The notes under the pieces: generated by a model
Databases searched by the model: none
Told to the model about the DNA's origin: nothing
Seen by the model: only the letters and a program-made list of their open reading frames with translations
Shown here: positions 39,301 to 53,100 of the stretch, piece by piece
Layout: the number at the start of each line of letters is the position of its first letter
How positions within the stretch are numbered: the stretch's first letter is position 1
Made by a program: the position numbers and the translations under genes
Source: Eledone cirrhosa
Lineage: Eukaryota; Mollusca; Cephalopoda; Octopoda; Eledonidae
Reading direction: 5' to 3'
NCBI GenBank assembly: GCA_964016885.1
Contig: OZ024744.1
Span: 115,485,302 to 115,549,301, forward strand
Length of the DNA: 64,000 nt

Positions 39301-42300
39301 ACTGTAATATGGTCTAGGATGTCTGTCTGCAACAACACTGTCCCAGATGTTGTAGCACTACTGTAATGTAGTCTAGGATGTCTGTATGTAACACTGTACC
39401 AGATGTGGTAGCAGTACTGTAATGTAGTCTAGGATGTCTGTATGTAACAACACTGTCCCACATGTTGTAGCAGTACTGTAATGTGGTCTAGCATGTCTGT
39501 ATGTAACAACACTATACCAGATGTGGTAGTAATACTGTACTGTGGTCTAGGATGTCTGTATGCAACAACACTGTCCCAGATGTGGTAGCAGTACTGTAAT
39601 GTGGTCTAGGATGTCTGTATGTAACAACACTGTCCCAGATGGGGTAGCAGTACTGTAATGTAGTCTAGGATGTCTGTATATAACAACACTGTACCAGATG
39701 TGGTAGCAGTACTGTAATGTAGTCTAGGATGTCTGTATATAACAACACTATCCCAGATGTGGTAGCAGTACTGTAATGTGGTCTAGGATGTCTGTATATA
39801 ACAACACTATCCCAGATGTGGTAGCAGTACTGTAATGTGGTCTAGGATGTCTGTATATAACAACACTGTACCAGATGTGGTAGCAGTACTGTAATGTGGT
39901 CTAGGATGTCTGTATATAACAACACTGTACCAGATGTGGTAGCAGTACTGTAATGTAGTCTAGGATGTCTGTATATAACAACACTGTACCAGATGTGGTA
40001 GCAGTACTGTAATGTAGTCTAGGATGTCTGTATGTAACAACACTGTCCCAGATGTGGTAGCAGTACTGTAATGTGGTCTAGGATGTCTGTATGTAACAAC
40101 ACTGTCCTAGATGTGGTAGCAGTACTGTAATGTGGTCTAGGATGTCTATATGTAACAACACTGTCCTAGATGTGGTAGCAGTACTGTAATGTGGTCTAGG
40201 ATGTCTCTATGTAACGACACTGTCCTAGATGTGGTAGCAGTACTGTAATGTGGTCTAGGATGTCTGTATATAACAACACTATCCCAGATGTGGTAGCAGT
40301 ACTGTAATGTGGTCTAGGATGTCTGTATGTAACAATACTGTCCTAGATGTGGTAGCAGTACTGTAATGTGGTCTAGGATGTCTCTATGTAACGACACTGT
40401 CCTAGATGTGGTAGCAGTACTGTAATGTAGTCTAGGATGTCTCTATGAAACAACACTGTCCTAGATGTGGTAGCAGTACTGTAATGTGGTCTAGGATGTC
40501 TGTATGCAACAACACTGTCCCAGATGTGGTAGCAGTACTGTAATGTGGTCTAGGATGTCTGTATCTAACAACACTGTACCAGATGTGGTAGCAGTACGGT
40601 AATGTAGTCTAGGATGTCTGTATGTAACAACACTGTACCAGATGTGGTAGCAGTACTGTAATGTGGTCTAGGATGTCTCTATGTAACAACACTGTCCTAG
40701 ATGTGGTAGCAGTACTGTAATGTGGTCTAGGATGTCTGTATGTAACAACACTGTACCAGATGTGGTAGTAGTACTGTAATGTAGTCTAGGATGTCTGTAT
40801 GTAACAACACTGTCCCAGAAGTGGTAGCAGTACTGTAATGTAGTCTAGGATGTCTGTATGTAACAACACTGTCCCAGATGTGGTAGCAGTACTGTAATGT
40901 AGTCTAGGATGTGTGTATGTAACAACACTGTCCCAGATGTTGTAGCAGTACTGTAATATGGTCTAGGATGTCTGTATGTAACAACACTGTTCCAGATGTG
41001 GTAGCAGTACTGTAATGTAGTCTAGGATGTCTGTATATTACAACACTGTACCAGATGTGGTAGCAGTACTGTAATGTAGTCTAGGATGTCTGTATGTAAC
41101 AACACTGTCCCAGATGTGGTAGCAGTACTGTAATGTGGTCTAGGATGTCTGTATGTAACAACACTGTCCTAGATGAGGTAGCAGTACTGTAATGTGGTCT
41201 AGGATGTCTCTATGTAACAACACTGTCCTAGATGTGGTAGCAGTACTGTAATGTGGTCTAGGATGTCTGTATGTAACAACACTGTCCCAGATGTGGTAGC
41301 AGTACTGTAATGTAGTCTAGGATGTCTGTATATAACAACACTGTACCAGATGTGGTAGCAGTACTGTAATGTCGTCTAGGATGTCTGTATGTAACAACAC
41401 TGTCCCAGATGTGGTAGCAGTACTGTAATGTGGTCTAGGATGTCTGTATGTAACAACACTGTCCTAGATGAGGTAGCAGTACTGTAATGTGGTCTAGGAT
41501 GTCTCTATGTAACAACACTGTCCTAGATGTGGTAGCAGTACTGTAATGTAGTCTAGGATGTCTCTTTCTAACAACACTGTCCTAGATGTGGTAGCAATAC
41601 TGTAATGTAGTCTAGGACGTCTGTATATAACAACACTGTCCCAGATGTGGTAGCAGTACTGTAATGTAGTCTAGGATGTCTGTATGTAACAACACTATCC
41701 CAGATGTGGTAGCAGTACTGTAATGTGGTCTAGGATGTCTGTATGTAACAACACTGTCCTAGATGTGGTAGCAGTACTGTAATGTGGTCTAGGATGTCTG
41801 TATGTAACAACACTGTCCCAGAAGTGGTAGTAGTACTGTATTGTAGTCTAGGATGTCTGTATGTAACAACACTGTCACAGATGTTGTAGCAGTACTGTAA
41901 TGTGGTCTAGGATGTCTGTATGTAACAACACTGTCCCAGATGTGGTAGCAGTACTGTAATGTAGTCTAGGATGTCTGTATGTAACAACACTGTCCCAGAT
42001 GTTGTAGCAGTACTGTAATGTGGTCTAGGATGTCTGTATATAACAACACTGTACCAGATGTGGTAGCAGTACTGTAATGTAGTCTAGGATGTCTGTATGT
42101 AACAACACTGTCCCAGATGTGGTAGCAGTACTGTAATGTGGTCTAGGATGTCTGTATGTAACAACACTGTCCTAGATGAGGTAGCAGTACTGTAATGTGG
42201 TCTAGGATGTCTCTATGTAACAACACTGTCCTAGATGTGGTAGCAGTACTGTAATGTGGTCTAGGACGTCTCTATGTAACAACACTGTCCTAGATGTGGT

Positions 42301-45300
42301 AGCAGTACTGTTATGTAGTCTAGGATGTCTCTTTCTAACAACACTGTCCTAGATGTGGTAGCAGTACTGTAATGTGGTCTAGGATGTCTGTATGTAACAA
42401 CACTGTCCTAGATGTGGTAGCAGTACTGTAATGTGGTCTAGGATGTCTCTATGTAACAACACTGTCCTAGATGTGGTAGCAGTACTGTAATGTGGTCTAG
42501 GATGTCTCTATGTAACAACACTGTCCTAGATGTGGTAGCAGTACTGTAATGTAGTCTAGGATGTCTCTATGTAACAACACTGTCCTAGATGTGGTAGCAG
42601 TACTGTAATGTGGTCTAGGATGTCTGTATGTAACAACACTGTACCAGATGTGGTAGCAGTACGGTAATGTAGTCTAGGATGTTTGTATGTAACAACACTG
42701 TACCAGATGTGGTAGTAGTACTGTAATGTGGTCTAGGATGTCTGTATATAACAACACTGTCCCAGATGTGATAGCAGTACTGTAATGTGGGCTACGATGT
42801 CTGTATGTAACAACACTGTCCTAGGTGTGGTAGCAGTATTGTAATGTGGTCTAGGGTGTTTGTATGTAACAACACTGTACCAGATGAGGTAGTAGTACTG
42901 TAATGTGGTCTAGGATGTCTGTATATAACAACACTGTCCCAGATGTGGTAGCAGTACTGTAATGTGGGCTAGGATGTCTGTATGTAACAACACTGTACCA
43001 GATGTGGTAGCAGTACGGTAATGTAGTCTAGGATGTCTGTATGTAACAACACTGTACCAGATGTGGTAGCAGTACTGTAATGTGGTCTAGGATGTCTGTA
43101 TGTAACAACACTGTCCTAGATGTGGTAGCAGTACTGTAATGTGGTCTAGGATGTCTGTATATAACAACACTGTACCAGATGAGGTAGTAGTACTGTAATG
43201 TGGTCTAGGATGTCTGTATATAACAACACTGTCCCAGATGTGGTAGCAGTACTGTAATGTGGGCTAGGATGTCTGTATGTAACAACACTGTACCAGATGT
43301 GGTAGCAGTACGGTAATGTAGTCTAGGATGTCTGTATGTAACAACACTGTACCAGATGTGGTAGCAGTACTGTAATGTGGTCTAGGATGTCTGTATGTAA
43401 CAACACTGTCCTAGATGTGGTAGCAGTACTGTAATGTGGTCTAGGATGTCTGTATATAACAACACTGTACTAGATGTGGTAGCAGTACTGTAATGTGGGC
43501 TAGGATGTCTGTATGTAACAACACTGTCCTAGGTGTGGTAGCAGTACTGTAATGTGGTCTAGGATGTCTGTATATAACAACACTGTACCAGATGAGGTAG
43601 TAGTACTGTAATGTGGTCTAGGATGTCTGTATATAACAACACTGTCCCAGATGTGATAGCAGTACTGTAATGTGGGCTAGGATGTCTGTATGTAACAACA
43701 CTGTCCCAGGTGTGGTAGCAGTACTGTAATGTGGTCTAGGGTGTTTGTATGTAACAACACTGTACCAGATGAGGTAGTAGTACTGTAATGTGGTCTAGGA
43801 TGTCTGTATGTAACAACACTGTCCTAGATGTGGTAGCAGTACTGTAATGTGGGCTAGGATATCTGTATGTAACAACATTGTACCAGATGTGGTAGCAGTA
43901 CTGTAATGTGGTCTAGGATGTCTGTATGTAACAACACTGTCCCAGATGTGGTAGCAGTACTGTAATGTAGTCTAGGATGTCTGTATGTAACAACACTGTC
44001 CCAGATGTGGTAGCAATGCTGTAATGTGGTCTAGGATGTCTGTATATAACAACACTGTCCCAGATGTGATAGCAGTACTGTAATGTGGGCTACGATGTCT
44101 GTATGTAACAACACTGTCCTAGGTGTGGTAGCAGTATTGTAATGTGGTCTAGGATGTCTGTATGTAATAACACTGTCCCAGAAGTGGTAGTAGTACTGTA
44201 ATGTAGTCTAGGATGTCTGTATGTAACAACACTGTCCCAGATGTGGTAGCAGTACTGTAATGTAGTCTAGGATGTCTGTATGTAACAACACTGTCCCAGA
44301 TGTTGTAGCAGTACTGTAATGTGGTCTAGGATGTCTGTATGTAACAACACTGTACCAGATGTGGTAGCAGTACTGTAATGTAGTCTAGGATGTCTGTATG
44401 TAACAACACTGTCACAGATGTTGTAGCAGTACTGTAATGTGGTCTAGGATGTCTGTATGTAACAACACTGTACCAGATGAGGTAGTAGTGCTGTAATGTG
44501 GTCTAGGATGTCTGTATATAACAACACTGTCCCAGATGTGGTAGCATTACTGTAATGTAGTCTAGCAGGTCTGTATATAACAACACTGTCCCAGATGTGG
44601 TAGCAGTACTGTAATGTAGTGTAGGATGTCTCTATGTAACAACACTGTCCTAGATGTGGTAGCAGTACTGTAATGTAGTCTAGGATGTCTCTATGTAACA
44701 ACACTGTCCTAGATGTGGTAGCAGTACTGTAATGTAGTCTAGGATGTCTGTATGTAACAACACTGTCCTAGATGTGGTAGCAGTACTGTAATGTGGGCTA
44801 GGATATCTGTATGTAACAACATTGTACCAGATGTGGTAGCAGTACTGTAATGTGGTCTAGGATCTCTGTATGTAACAACAATACTGTCCCAGATTGGTAG
44901 CACTACTTTAATATGGTCTAGGATGTCTGTATATAACACTGTCCCAGATGTGGTAGCAGTACTGTAATGTGGTCTAGGATGTCTGTATGTAATAACACTG
45001 TCCCAGAAGTGGTAGTAGTACTGTAATGTAGTCTAGGATGTCTGTATGTAATAACACTGTCCCAGAAGTGGTAGTAGTACTGTAATGTAGTCTAGGATGT
45101 CTGTATGTATCAACACTGTCCCAGATGTGGTAGCAGTACTGTAATGTAGTCTAGGATGTCTGTATGTAACAACACTGTCCCAGATGTTGTAGCAGTACTG
45201 TAATATAGTCTAGGATGTCTGTATGTAACAACACTGTCCTAGATGTGGTAGCAGTACTGTAATGTAGTCTAGGATGTCTGTATGTAACAACACTGTCCCA

Positions 45301-48300
45301 GATGTGGTAGCAGTACTGTAATGTGGTCTAGGATGTCTGTATGTAACAACACTGTCCCAGATGTGGTAGCAGTACTGTAATGTAGTCTAGGATGTCTGTA
45401 TGTAACAACACTGTCCCAGATGTTGTAGCAGTACTGTAATGTGGTCTAGGATGTCTGTATGTAACAACACTGTACCAGATGTGGTAGCAGTACTGTAATG
45501 TAGTCTAGGATGTCTGTATGTAACAACACTGTCACAGATGTTGTAGCAGTACTGTAATGTGGTCTAGGATGTCTGTATGTAACAACACTGTCCCAGATGT
45601 GGTAGCAGTACTGTAATGTAGTCTAGGATGTCTGTATGTAACAACACTGTACCAGATGTGGTAGCAGTACTGTAATGTAGTCTAGGATGTCTGTATGTAA
45701 CAACACTGTCCCAGATGTGGTAGCAGTACTGTAATGTGGTCTAGGATGTCTGTATGTAACAACACTGTCCTAGATGAGGTAGCAGTACTGTAATGTGGTC
45801 TAGGATGTCTCTATGTAACAACACTGTCCTAGATGTGGTAGCAGTACTGTAATGTGGTCTAGGACGTCTCTATGTAACAACACTGTCCTAGATGTGGTAG
45901 CAGTACTGTAATGTAGTCTAGGATGTCTCTTTCTAACGACACTGTCCTAGATGTGGTAGCAGTACTGTAATGTGGTCTAGGATGTCTCTATGTAACAACA
46001 CTGTCCTAGATGTGGTAGCAGTACTGTAATGTGGTCTAGGATGTCTCTATGTAACAACACTGTCCTAGATGTGGTAGCAGTACTGTAATGTGGTCTAGGA
46101 TGTCTCTATGTAACAACACTGTCCTAGATGTGGTAGCAGTACTGTAATGTAGTCTAGGATGTCTCTATGTAACAAAACTGTCCTAGATGTGGTAGCAGTA
46201 CTGTAATGTGGTCTAGGATGTCTGTATGTAACAACACTGTACCAGATGTGGTAGCAGTACGGTAATGTAGTCTAGGATGTCTGTATGTAACAACACTGTA
46301 CCAGATGTGGTAGCAGTACTGTAATGTGGTCTAGGATGTCTGTATGTAACAACACTGTCCTAGATGTGGTAGCAGTACTGTAATGTGGTCTAGGATGTCT
46401 GTATATAACAACACTGTACCAGATGAGGTAGTAGTACTGTAATGTGGTCTAGGATGTCTGTATATAACAACACTGTCCCAGATGTGATAGCAGTACTGTA
46501 ATGTGGGCTAGGATGTCTGTATGTAACAACACTGTCCTAGGTGTGGTAGCAGTACTGTAATGTGGTCTAGGGTGTTTGTATGTAACAACACTGTACCAGA
46601 TGAGGTAGTAGTACTGTAATGTGGTCTAGGATGTCTGTATATAACAACACTGTCCCAGATGTGGTAGCAGTACTGTAATGTGGGCTAGGATGTCTGTATG
46701 TAACAACACTGTACCAGATGTGGTAGCAGTACGGTAATGTAGTCTAGGATGTCTGTATGTAACAACACTGTACCAGATGTGGTAGCAGTACTGTAATGTG
46801 GTCTAGGATGTCTGTATGTAACAACACTGTCCTAGATGTGGTAGCAGTACTGTAATGTGGTCTAGGATGTCTGTATATAACAACACTGTACCAGATGAGG
46901 TAGTAGTACTGTAATGTGGTCTAGGATGTCTGTATATAACAACACTGTCCCAGATGTGATAGCAGTACTGTAATGTGGGCTAGGATGTCTGTATGTAACA
47001 ACACTGTCCTAGGTGTGGTAGCAGTACTGTAATGTGGTCTAGGGTGTTTGTATGTAACAACACTGTACCAGATGAGGTAGTAGTACTGTAATGTGGTCTA
47101 GGATGTCTGTATATAACAACACTGTCCCAGATGTGGTAGCAGTACTGTAATGTGGGCTAGGATGTCTGTATGTAACAACACTGTCCCAGATGTGGTAGCA
47201 ATGCTGTAATGTGGTCTAGGATGTCTGTATATAACAACACTGTCCCAGATGTGGTAGCAGTACTGTAATGTAGTGTAGGATGTCTCTATGTAACAACACT
47301 GTCCTAGATGTGGTAGCAGTACTGTAATGTGGTCTAGGATGTCTCTATGTAACAACACTGTCCTAGATGTGGTAGCAGTACTGTAATGTAGTCTAGGATG
47401 TCTGTATGTAACAACACTGTCCTAGATGTGGTAGCAGTACTGTAATGTGGGCTAGGATATCTGTATGTAACAACATTGTACCAGATGTGGTAGCAGTACT
47501 GTAATGTGGTCTAGGATGTCTGTATGTAACAACACTGTCCCAGATGTGGTAGCAGTACTGTAATGTAGTCTAGGATGTCTGTATGTAACAACACTGTCCC
47601 AGATGTGGTAGCAATGCTGTAATGTGGTCTAGGATGTCTGTATATAACAACACTGTCCCAGATGTGGTAGCAGTACTGTAATGTAGTGTAGGATGTCTCT
47701 ATGTAACAACACTGTCCTAGATGTGGTAGCAGTACTGTAATGTGGTCTAGGATGTCTGTATGTAACAACAATACTGTCCCAGATTGGTAGCACTACTTTA
47801 ATATGGTCTAGTATGTCTGTATATAACACTGTCCCAGATGTGGTAGCAGTACTGTAATGTGGTCTAGGATGTCTGTATGTAATAACACTGTCCCAGAAGT
47901 GGTAGTAGTACTGTATTGTAGTCTAGGATGTCTGTATGTAACAACACTGTCCCAGAAGTGGTAGTAGTACTGTAATGTAGTCTAGGATGTCTGTATGTAA
48001 CAACACTGTCCCAGATGTGGTAGCAGTACTGTAATGTAGTCTAGGATGTCTGTATGTAACAACACTGTACCAGATGTGGTAGCAGTACTGTAATGTGGTC
48101 TAAGGTGTCTGTATGTTGTAACAACACTATCCTAGATGTGGTAGCAGTACTGTAATGTGGTCTAGGATGTCTGTATATAACAACACTGTCCCAGATGTTG
48201 TAGCAGTACTGTAATGTGGTCTAGGATGTCTGTATGTAACAACACTGTCCCAGATGTTGTAGCAGTACTGTAATGTGGTCTAGGATGTCTGTATGTAACA

Positions 48301-49247
48301 ACACTGTCCCAGATGTGGTAGCAGTACTGTAATGTAGTCTAGGATGTCTGTATGTAACAACACTGTCCCAGATGTTGTAGCAGTACTGTAATGTGGTCTA
48401 GGATGTCTGTATGTAACAACACTGTACCAGATGTGGTAGCAGTACTGTAATGTAGTCTAGGATGTCTGTATGTAACAACACTGTCACAGATGTTGTAGCA
48501 GTACTGTAATGTGGTCTAGGATGTCTGTATGTAACAACACTGTACCAGATGTGGTAGCAGTACTGTAATGTAGTCTAGGATATCTGTAATTAACAACACT
48601 GCCCCAGATGTGGTAGCAGTACTGTAATGTAGTCTAGGATATCTGTATCTAACAACACTGTCCCAGATCTGGTAGCAGTACTGTAATGTGGTCTAGGGTG
48701 TCTGTATGTAACAACACTGTACCAGATGTGGTAGCAGTACTGTAATGTGATCTAGGATGTCTGTATGTAACAACACTGTCCCAGATGTGGTAGCAGTACT
48801 GTAATGTGATCTAGGATGTCTGTATGTAACAACACTGTCCCAGATGTGGTAGCAGTACTGTAATGTGGTCTAGGATGTCTGTATGTAACAACACTGTCCC
48901 AGATGTGGTAGCAGTACTGTAATGTAGTCTACGATGTCTGTATGTAACAACACTGTCCTAGATGTGGTAGCAGTACCGTAATGTAGTCTAGGATGTCTGT
49001 ATGTAACAACACTGTCCCAGATGTGGTAGCAGTACTGTAATGTGGTCTAGGGTGTCTGTATGTAACGACACTGTCCCAGCTGTGGTAGCAGTACTGTAAT
49101 GTGGTCTAGGATGTCTGTATGTGACAACACTGTCCCAGCTGTGGTAGCAGTATTGTAATGTTGTCTAGGATGTCTGTATGTAACAACACTGTCCTAGATG
49201 TGGTAGCAGTACTGTAATGTGGTCTAGGATGTCTGTATGTAACAACA
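33381..49247. repeat. Satellite region with mosaic block repeats
   Basis: Contains shuffled pieces of the 6-kb blocks. AGGACGTCTCTATG occurs near 37849, 42265 and 45860. ATGAGGTAGTAGTACTG recurs near 42883, 43182, 43581, 43776, 46422, 46598, 46894 and 47071. The segment pair 44444-44939 and 47098-47829 shares the same variant order. Monomers remain 59 bp. Confidence 0.75.
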
Positions 49248-50118
49248 CCGAATTAGCAACGGAGGTGGGTGCTCAGAAAGTACAATAACTAGGGTAAGAA
49301 CGGGATGGAAGAAGTTTAGGGAACTACTACCACTGCTAGCTGCAAAAGGCTTCTCCCTCAGAATGAAAGGCAGACTGTATGATGCGTGTATCCGAACAGC
49401 GATGTTGCATGGTAGTGAGACCTGGGCGCTGAAGGTGGAAGACTTACGTAGATTAGAGAGAAACGAAGCCTGCATGCTCCGATGGATGTGTAACAGTAAT
49501 ATACGTGAACGACAAAGCATAAAGGAATTGAGAGAGAGACTGAGCATAAGAGGAATCAAATGCTGCGTGTAGGAGAGGCGGTTACGCTGGTATGGACATG
49601 TGATGCGTATGAAGGATGACAGCTGCATAAAAAGGTGCAGAGTACTACAAGTTGATGGAAACCGCGGAGTGGGGAGACCCAAGATGACTTGGGATGAGGT
49701 GATAAAAGCCGACCTTACCCAACTACACCTCTCAAAGACAATGACACACGACCGTGACTTCTGGCGTCACGCAGTAATACAGGGTACCCGACCTCCCATG
49801 GGTACATGCTGAAGCATATAAACAATATGCCCCCACTCCCCCCACCACAAGGTGGTCGTGGACGTGCCACGGCAAAAAAAGCACCCAGCCCACACTGTAA
49901 AGTGGATGTGTAGGTACCACGGAAAAAAGCACCCAGCACTCACTGTAAATGAGGTTGGTGTTAGGAAGGGCATCCAGCTGTAGAAATCAAGCCAGATCAG
50001 TTCCTGTATGAGCAAGGCATGGTCAGCCGACCAGACACTGCCCACAACAGGATAACCCGTCTAACCCATGCTAGCGTGGAAGAACGGACGTAAAACGGTG
50101 ATGATGATGATGATGATG
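49248..50118 (+). mobile_element. 5'-truncated LINE insertion in the satellite
   Basis: Non-satellite sequence interrupts a monomer. It holds the C-terminal part of a non-LTR retrotransposon ORF (49252-49812), then a 3' tail and (GATGAT)n at 50098-50118. The tail (49813-50097) is the reverse complement of the window's first 246 bases. Left of the insertion the monomer ends AACAACAC; right of it the monomer resumes TGTACCAGATG. The host monomer is therefore almost seamlessly split, with no obvious target-site duplication. Strong 5' truncation is usual for target-primed reverse transcription. Confidence 0.9.
49252..49812 (+). pseudogene. LINE reverse-transcriptase C-terminal ORF, one stop
   Basis: The frame reads ISNGGGCSESTITRVRTGW, KKFRELLPLLAAKGFSL, RMKGRLYDACIRTAMLHG and SETWALKVEDLRRLERNE, followed by ACMLRWMCN and a C-terminal part with GHVMRMKDD, GRPKMTWDEVIKADLTQL and DRDFWRHAV. 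It closes at TGA 49810-49812. Only one in-frame stop is present (TAG 49570-49572, after GIKCCV) and no frameshift. These motifs (KKFRELLPLL, LYDAC.R..ML.GSETWA, RLERNE..M.RWMC, GRP..TW..V) belong to the thumb and C-terminal region of LINE reverse transcriptases. The catalytic FADD-type core lies in the missing 5' part, so the copy cannot move by itself. The single stop suggests a fairly young insertion. Confidence 0.85.
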
Positions 50119-53100
50119 TACCAGATGTGGTAGCAGAACTGTAATGTAGTCTAGGATGTCTGTATATAACAACACTGTCCCAGGTGTGGTAGCAATACTG
50201 TAATGTGGTCTAGGATGTCTGTATGTAACTACACTGTCCTAGATGTGGTAGAAGTACTGTAATGTAGTCTAGTATGGCTGTATGTAACAACACTGTCCCA
50301 GAGTTGGTAGCAGTACTGTAATGTAGTCTAGGATGTCTGTATGTAACAACACTGTCCTAGATATGGTAGCAGTACTGTAATGTAGTCTAGGATGTCTGTA
50401 TGTAACAACACTGTCCCAGATGTGGTAGCAGTACTGTAATGTGGTCTAGGATGTCTGTATGTAACAACAGTGTCCCAGATGTGGTAGCAGTACTGTAATG
50501 TGGTCTAGGATGTCTGTATGTAACAACAGTGTCCTAGATCTGGTAGCAGTACTGTAATGTGGTCTAGGATATCTGTATGTAACAACACTGTCCCAGATGT
50601 GGTAGCAGTACTGTAATGTGGTCTAGGATATTTGTATGTAACACTGTCCCAGATGCGGTAGCAGTACTGTAATGTGGTCTAGGATGTATGTATGTCACAA
50701 CACTGTCCTAGATCTCATAGCAGTACTGTAATGTGGTCTAGGATGTCTGTATATAACAACACTGTACTAGATGTGGTAGCAGTACTATAATGTGGTCTAG
50801 GATGTCTGTATATAACAAGACTGTCCCAGATGTGGTCTAGGATGTCTGTATGTAACAACACTGTCTTAGGTGTGGTAGCAGTACTGTAATGTGGTCTAGG
50901 ATTTCTGTATATAACAAGACTGTCCCAGATGTGTTAGCAGTACTGTAATGTAGTCTAGGATGTCTGTATATAACTACACTGTCCTAGATGTGGTAGCAGT
51001 ACTGTAATGTGGTCTAGGGTGTCTGTATGTAACAACACTGTACCAGATGTGGTAGCAGCACTGTAATGTAGTCTAGGATGTCTGTATGTAACAACACTGT
51101 ACCACATGTGGTAGCAGTACTGTAATGTGGTCTAGGATGTCTGTATGTAAAACTGTCCCAGATCTGGTAGCAGTACTGTAATGTGGTCTAGGATGTCTGT
51201 ATATAACAAGACTGTCCAAGATGTGGTAGCAGTACTGTAATGTAGTCTAGGATGTCTATATGTAACAACACTGTCCCAGATGTGGTAGCAGTACTGTAAT
51301 GTGGTCTAGGATGTCTGTATGTAACAACACTGTCCCAGATGTGGTAGCAGTACTGTAATGTGGTCTAGGATGTCTGTATGTAACAACACTGTCCCAGATG
51401 TGGTAGCAGTACTGTAATGTGGTCTAGGATCTCTGTATGTAACAACACTGTCCCAGATGTGGTAGCAGTACTGTAATGTAGTCTAGGATGTCTGTATGTA
51501 ACAACACTGTACCAGGTGTGGTAGCAGTACTGTAATGTGGTCTAGCATGTCTGTATGTAACAGCACTGTCCCATATGTGGTAGCAGTACTGTAATGTAGT
51601 CTAAGATGTCTGTATGTAACTACACTCTCCTAGATGTGGTAGCAGTACTGTAATGTGGTCTAGGATCTCTGTATGTAACAACACTGTCCTAGATGTGGTA
51701 GCAGTACTGTAATGTGGTCTAGGATGTCTGTATGTAACAACACTGTCCTAGATGTGGTAGCAGTATTGTAATGTAGTCTAGGATGTCTGTATGTAACAAC
51801 ACTGTCCTAGATGTGGTAGCAGTACTGTAATGTGGTCTAGAATGTCTGTATGTAACAACACTGTACCAGATGTGGTAGCAGTACTGTAATGTAGTCTAGG
51901 ATGTCTGTATGTAACAACACTGTCCTAGATGTGGTAGTAGTACTGTAATGTGGTCTAGGATGTCTGTATAAAACAACACTGTACTAGATGTGGTAGCATT
52001 ACTGTAATGTGGTCTAGGATGTCTGTATGTAACAACACTGTACCAGATGTGGTAGCAGTACTGTAATGTGGTCTAGCATGTCTGTATGTAACAGCACTGT
52101 CCCATATGTGGTAGCTGTACTGTAATGTAGTCTAGGATGTCTGTATGTAACTACACTCTCCTAGATGTGGTAGCAGTACTGTAATGTGGTCTAGGATGTC
52201 TGTATGTAACAACACTGTCCTAGATGTGGTAGCAGTACTGTAATGTAGTCTAGGATGTCTGTATGTAACAACACAGTCCTAGATGTGGTAGCAGTACTGT
52301 AATGTAGTCTAGGATGTCTGTATGTAACAACACTGTACCAGATGTGGTAGCAGTACTGTAATGTGGTCTAGGATGTCTGTATGTAACTACACTGTCCCAG
52401 ATATGGTAGCAGTACTGTAATGTAGTCTAGGATGTCACTATGTAACAACACTGTCCCAGATGTGGTAGCAGTACTGTAATGTGGTTTAGGATGTCTGTAT
52501 GTAATAACACTGTCCCAGATGTGGTAGCAGTACTGTAATGTGGTCTAGGATGTCTGTATGTAACAACACTGTCCCAGAGGTGGTAGCAAAACTGTAATGT
52601 GGTCTAGGATGTCTGTATATAACAACACTGTCCTAGATGTGGTAGTAGTACTGTAATGTAGTCTAGGATATCTGTAATTCACAACACTGCCCCAGATGTG
52701 GTAGCAGTACTGTAATGTAGTCTAGGATGTCTGTATATAACAACACTGTCCCAGATCTGGTAGCAGTACTGTAATGTGGTCTAGGGTGTCTGTATGAAAC
52801 AACACTGTCCATATCGGTAGCAGTACTGTAGCAGGTACTATGTTAACTGTATGTACAAGCACACGTACAGTATGGTAGCAGTACTGCAGTATTGTTGTAA
52901 CACACTGTCCAAGGGTCAGTTCTGTATGTAACGACACTGTCCCAGCTGTGGTAGCAGTACTGTAATGTGGTCTAGGATGTCTGTATGTAACAACACCTCC
53001 CACATGTGGTAACTGTACTGTAATGTGGTCTAGGATGTCTGTATATAACAACACTCTACCAGATGTGGTAGCAGTACTGTAATATAGTCTAGGATGTCTG

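Larger units (their letters stand above)
9631..49247. repeat. 59-bp tandem satellite, left part
   Basis: Head-to-tail monomers of 59 bp. Diagnostic blocks are TCTAGGATGTCTGTATG, AACAACACTGTCCCAG and GGTAGCAGTACTGTAATG. The first unit (9631-9680) is degenerate. Variation is concentrated at a few sites: G/A before TCTAGG; GTAT(G/A)TAAC; and TGTCCCAG, TGTCCTAG or TGTACCAG. Each monomer carries the 8-bp palindrome CAGTACTG. Rare monomers are shortened, such as 'ATAAAACTGTCCCGG' units near 18145, 18430, 22558, 28561 and 38277. Others are lengthened, such as 'CAACAATACTG' near 17965, 26746, 32749, 35572 and 47767. No spacers, genes or RNA genes are embedded. Confidence 0.98.

Noticed and set aside
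49715..50045. Minus-strand open frames of 66-92 codons over the LINE tail
   Set aside because: They overlap the non-coding 3' tail of the LINE on the opposite strand. The same tail at 1-246 does not preserve them as a gene.
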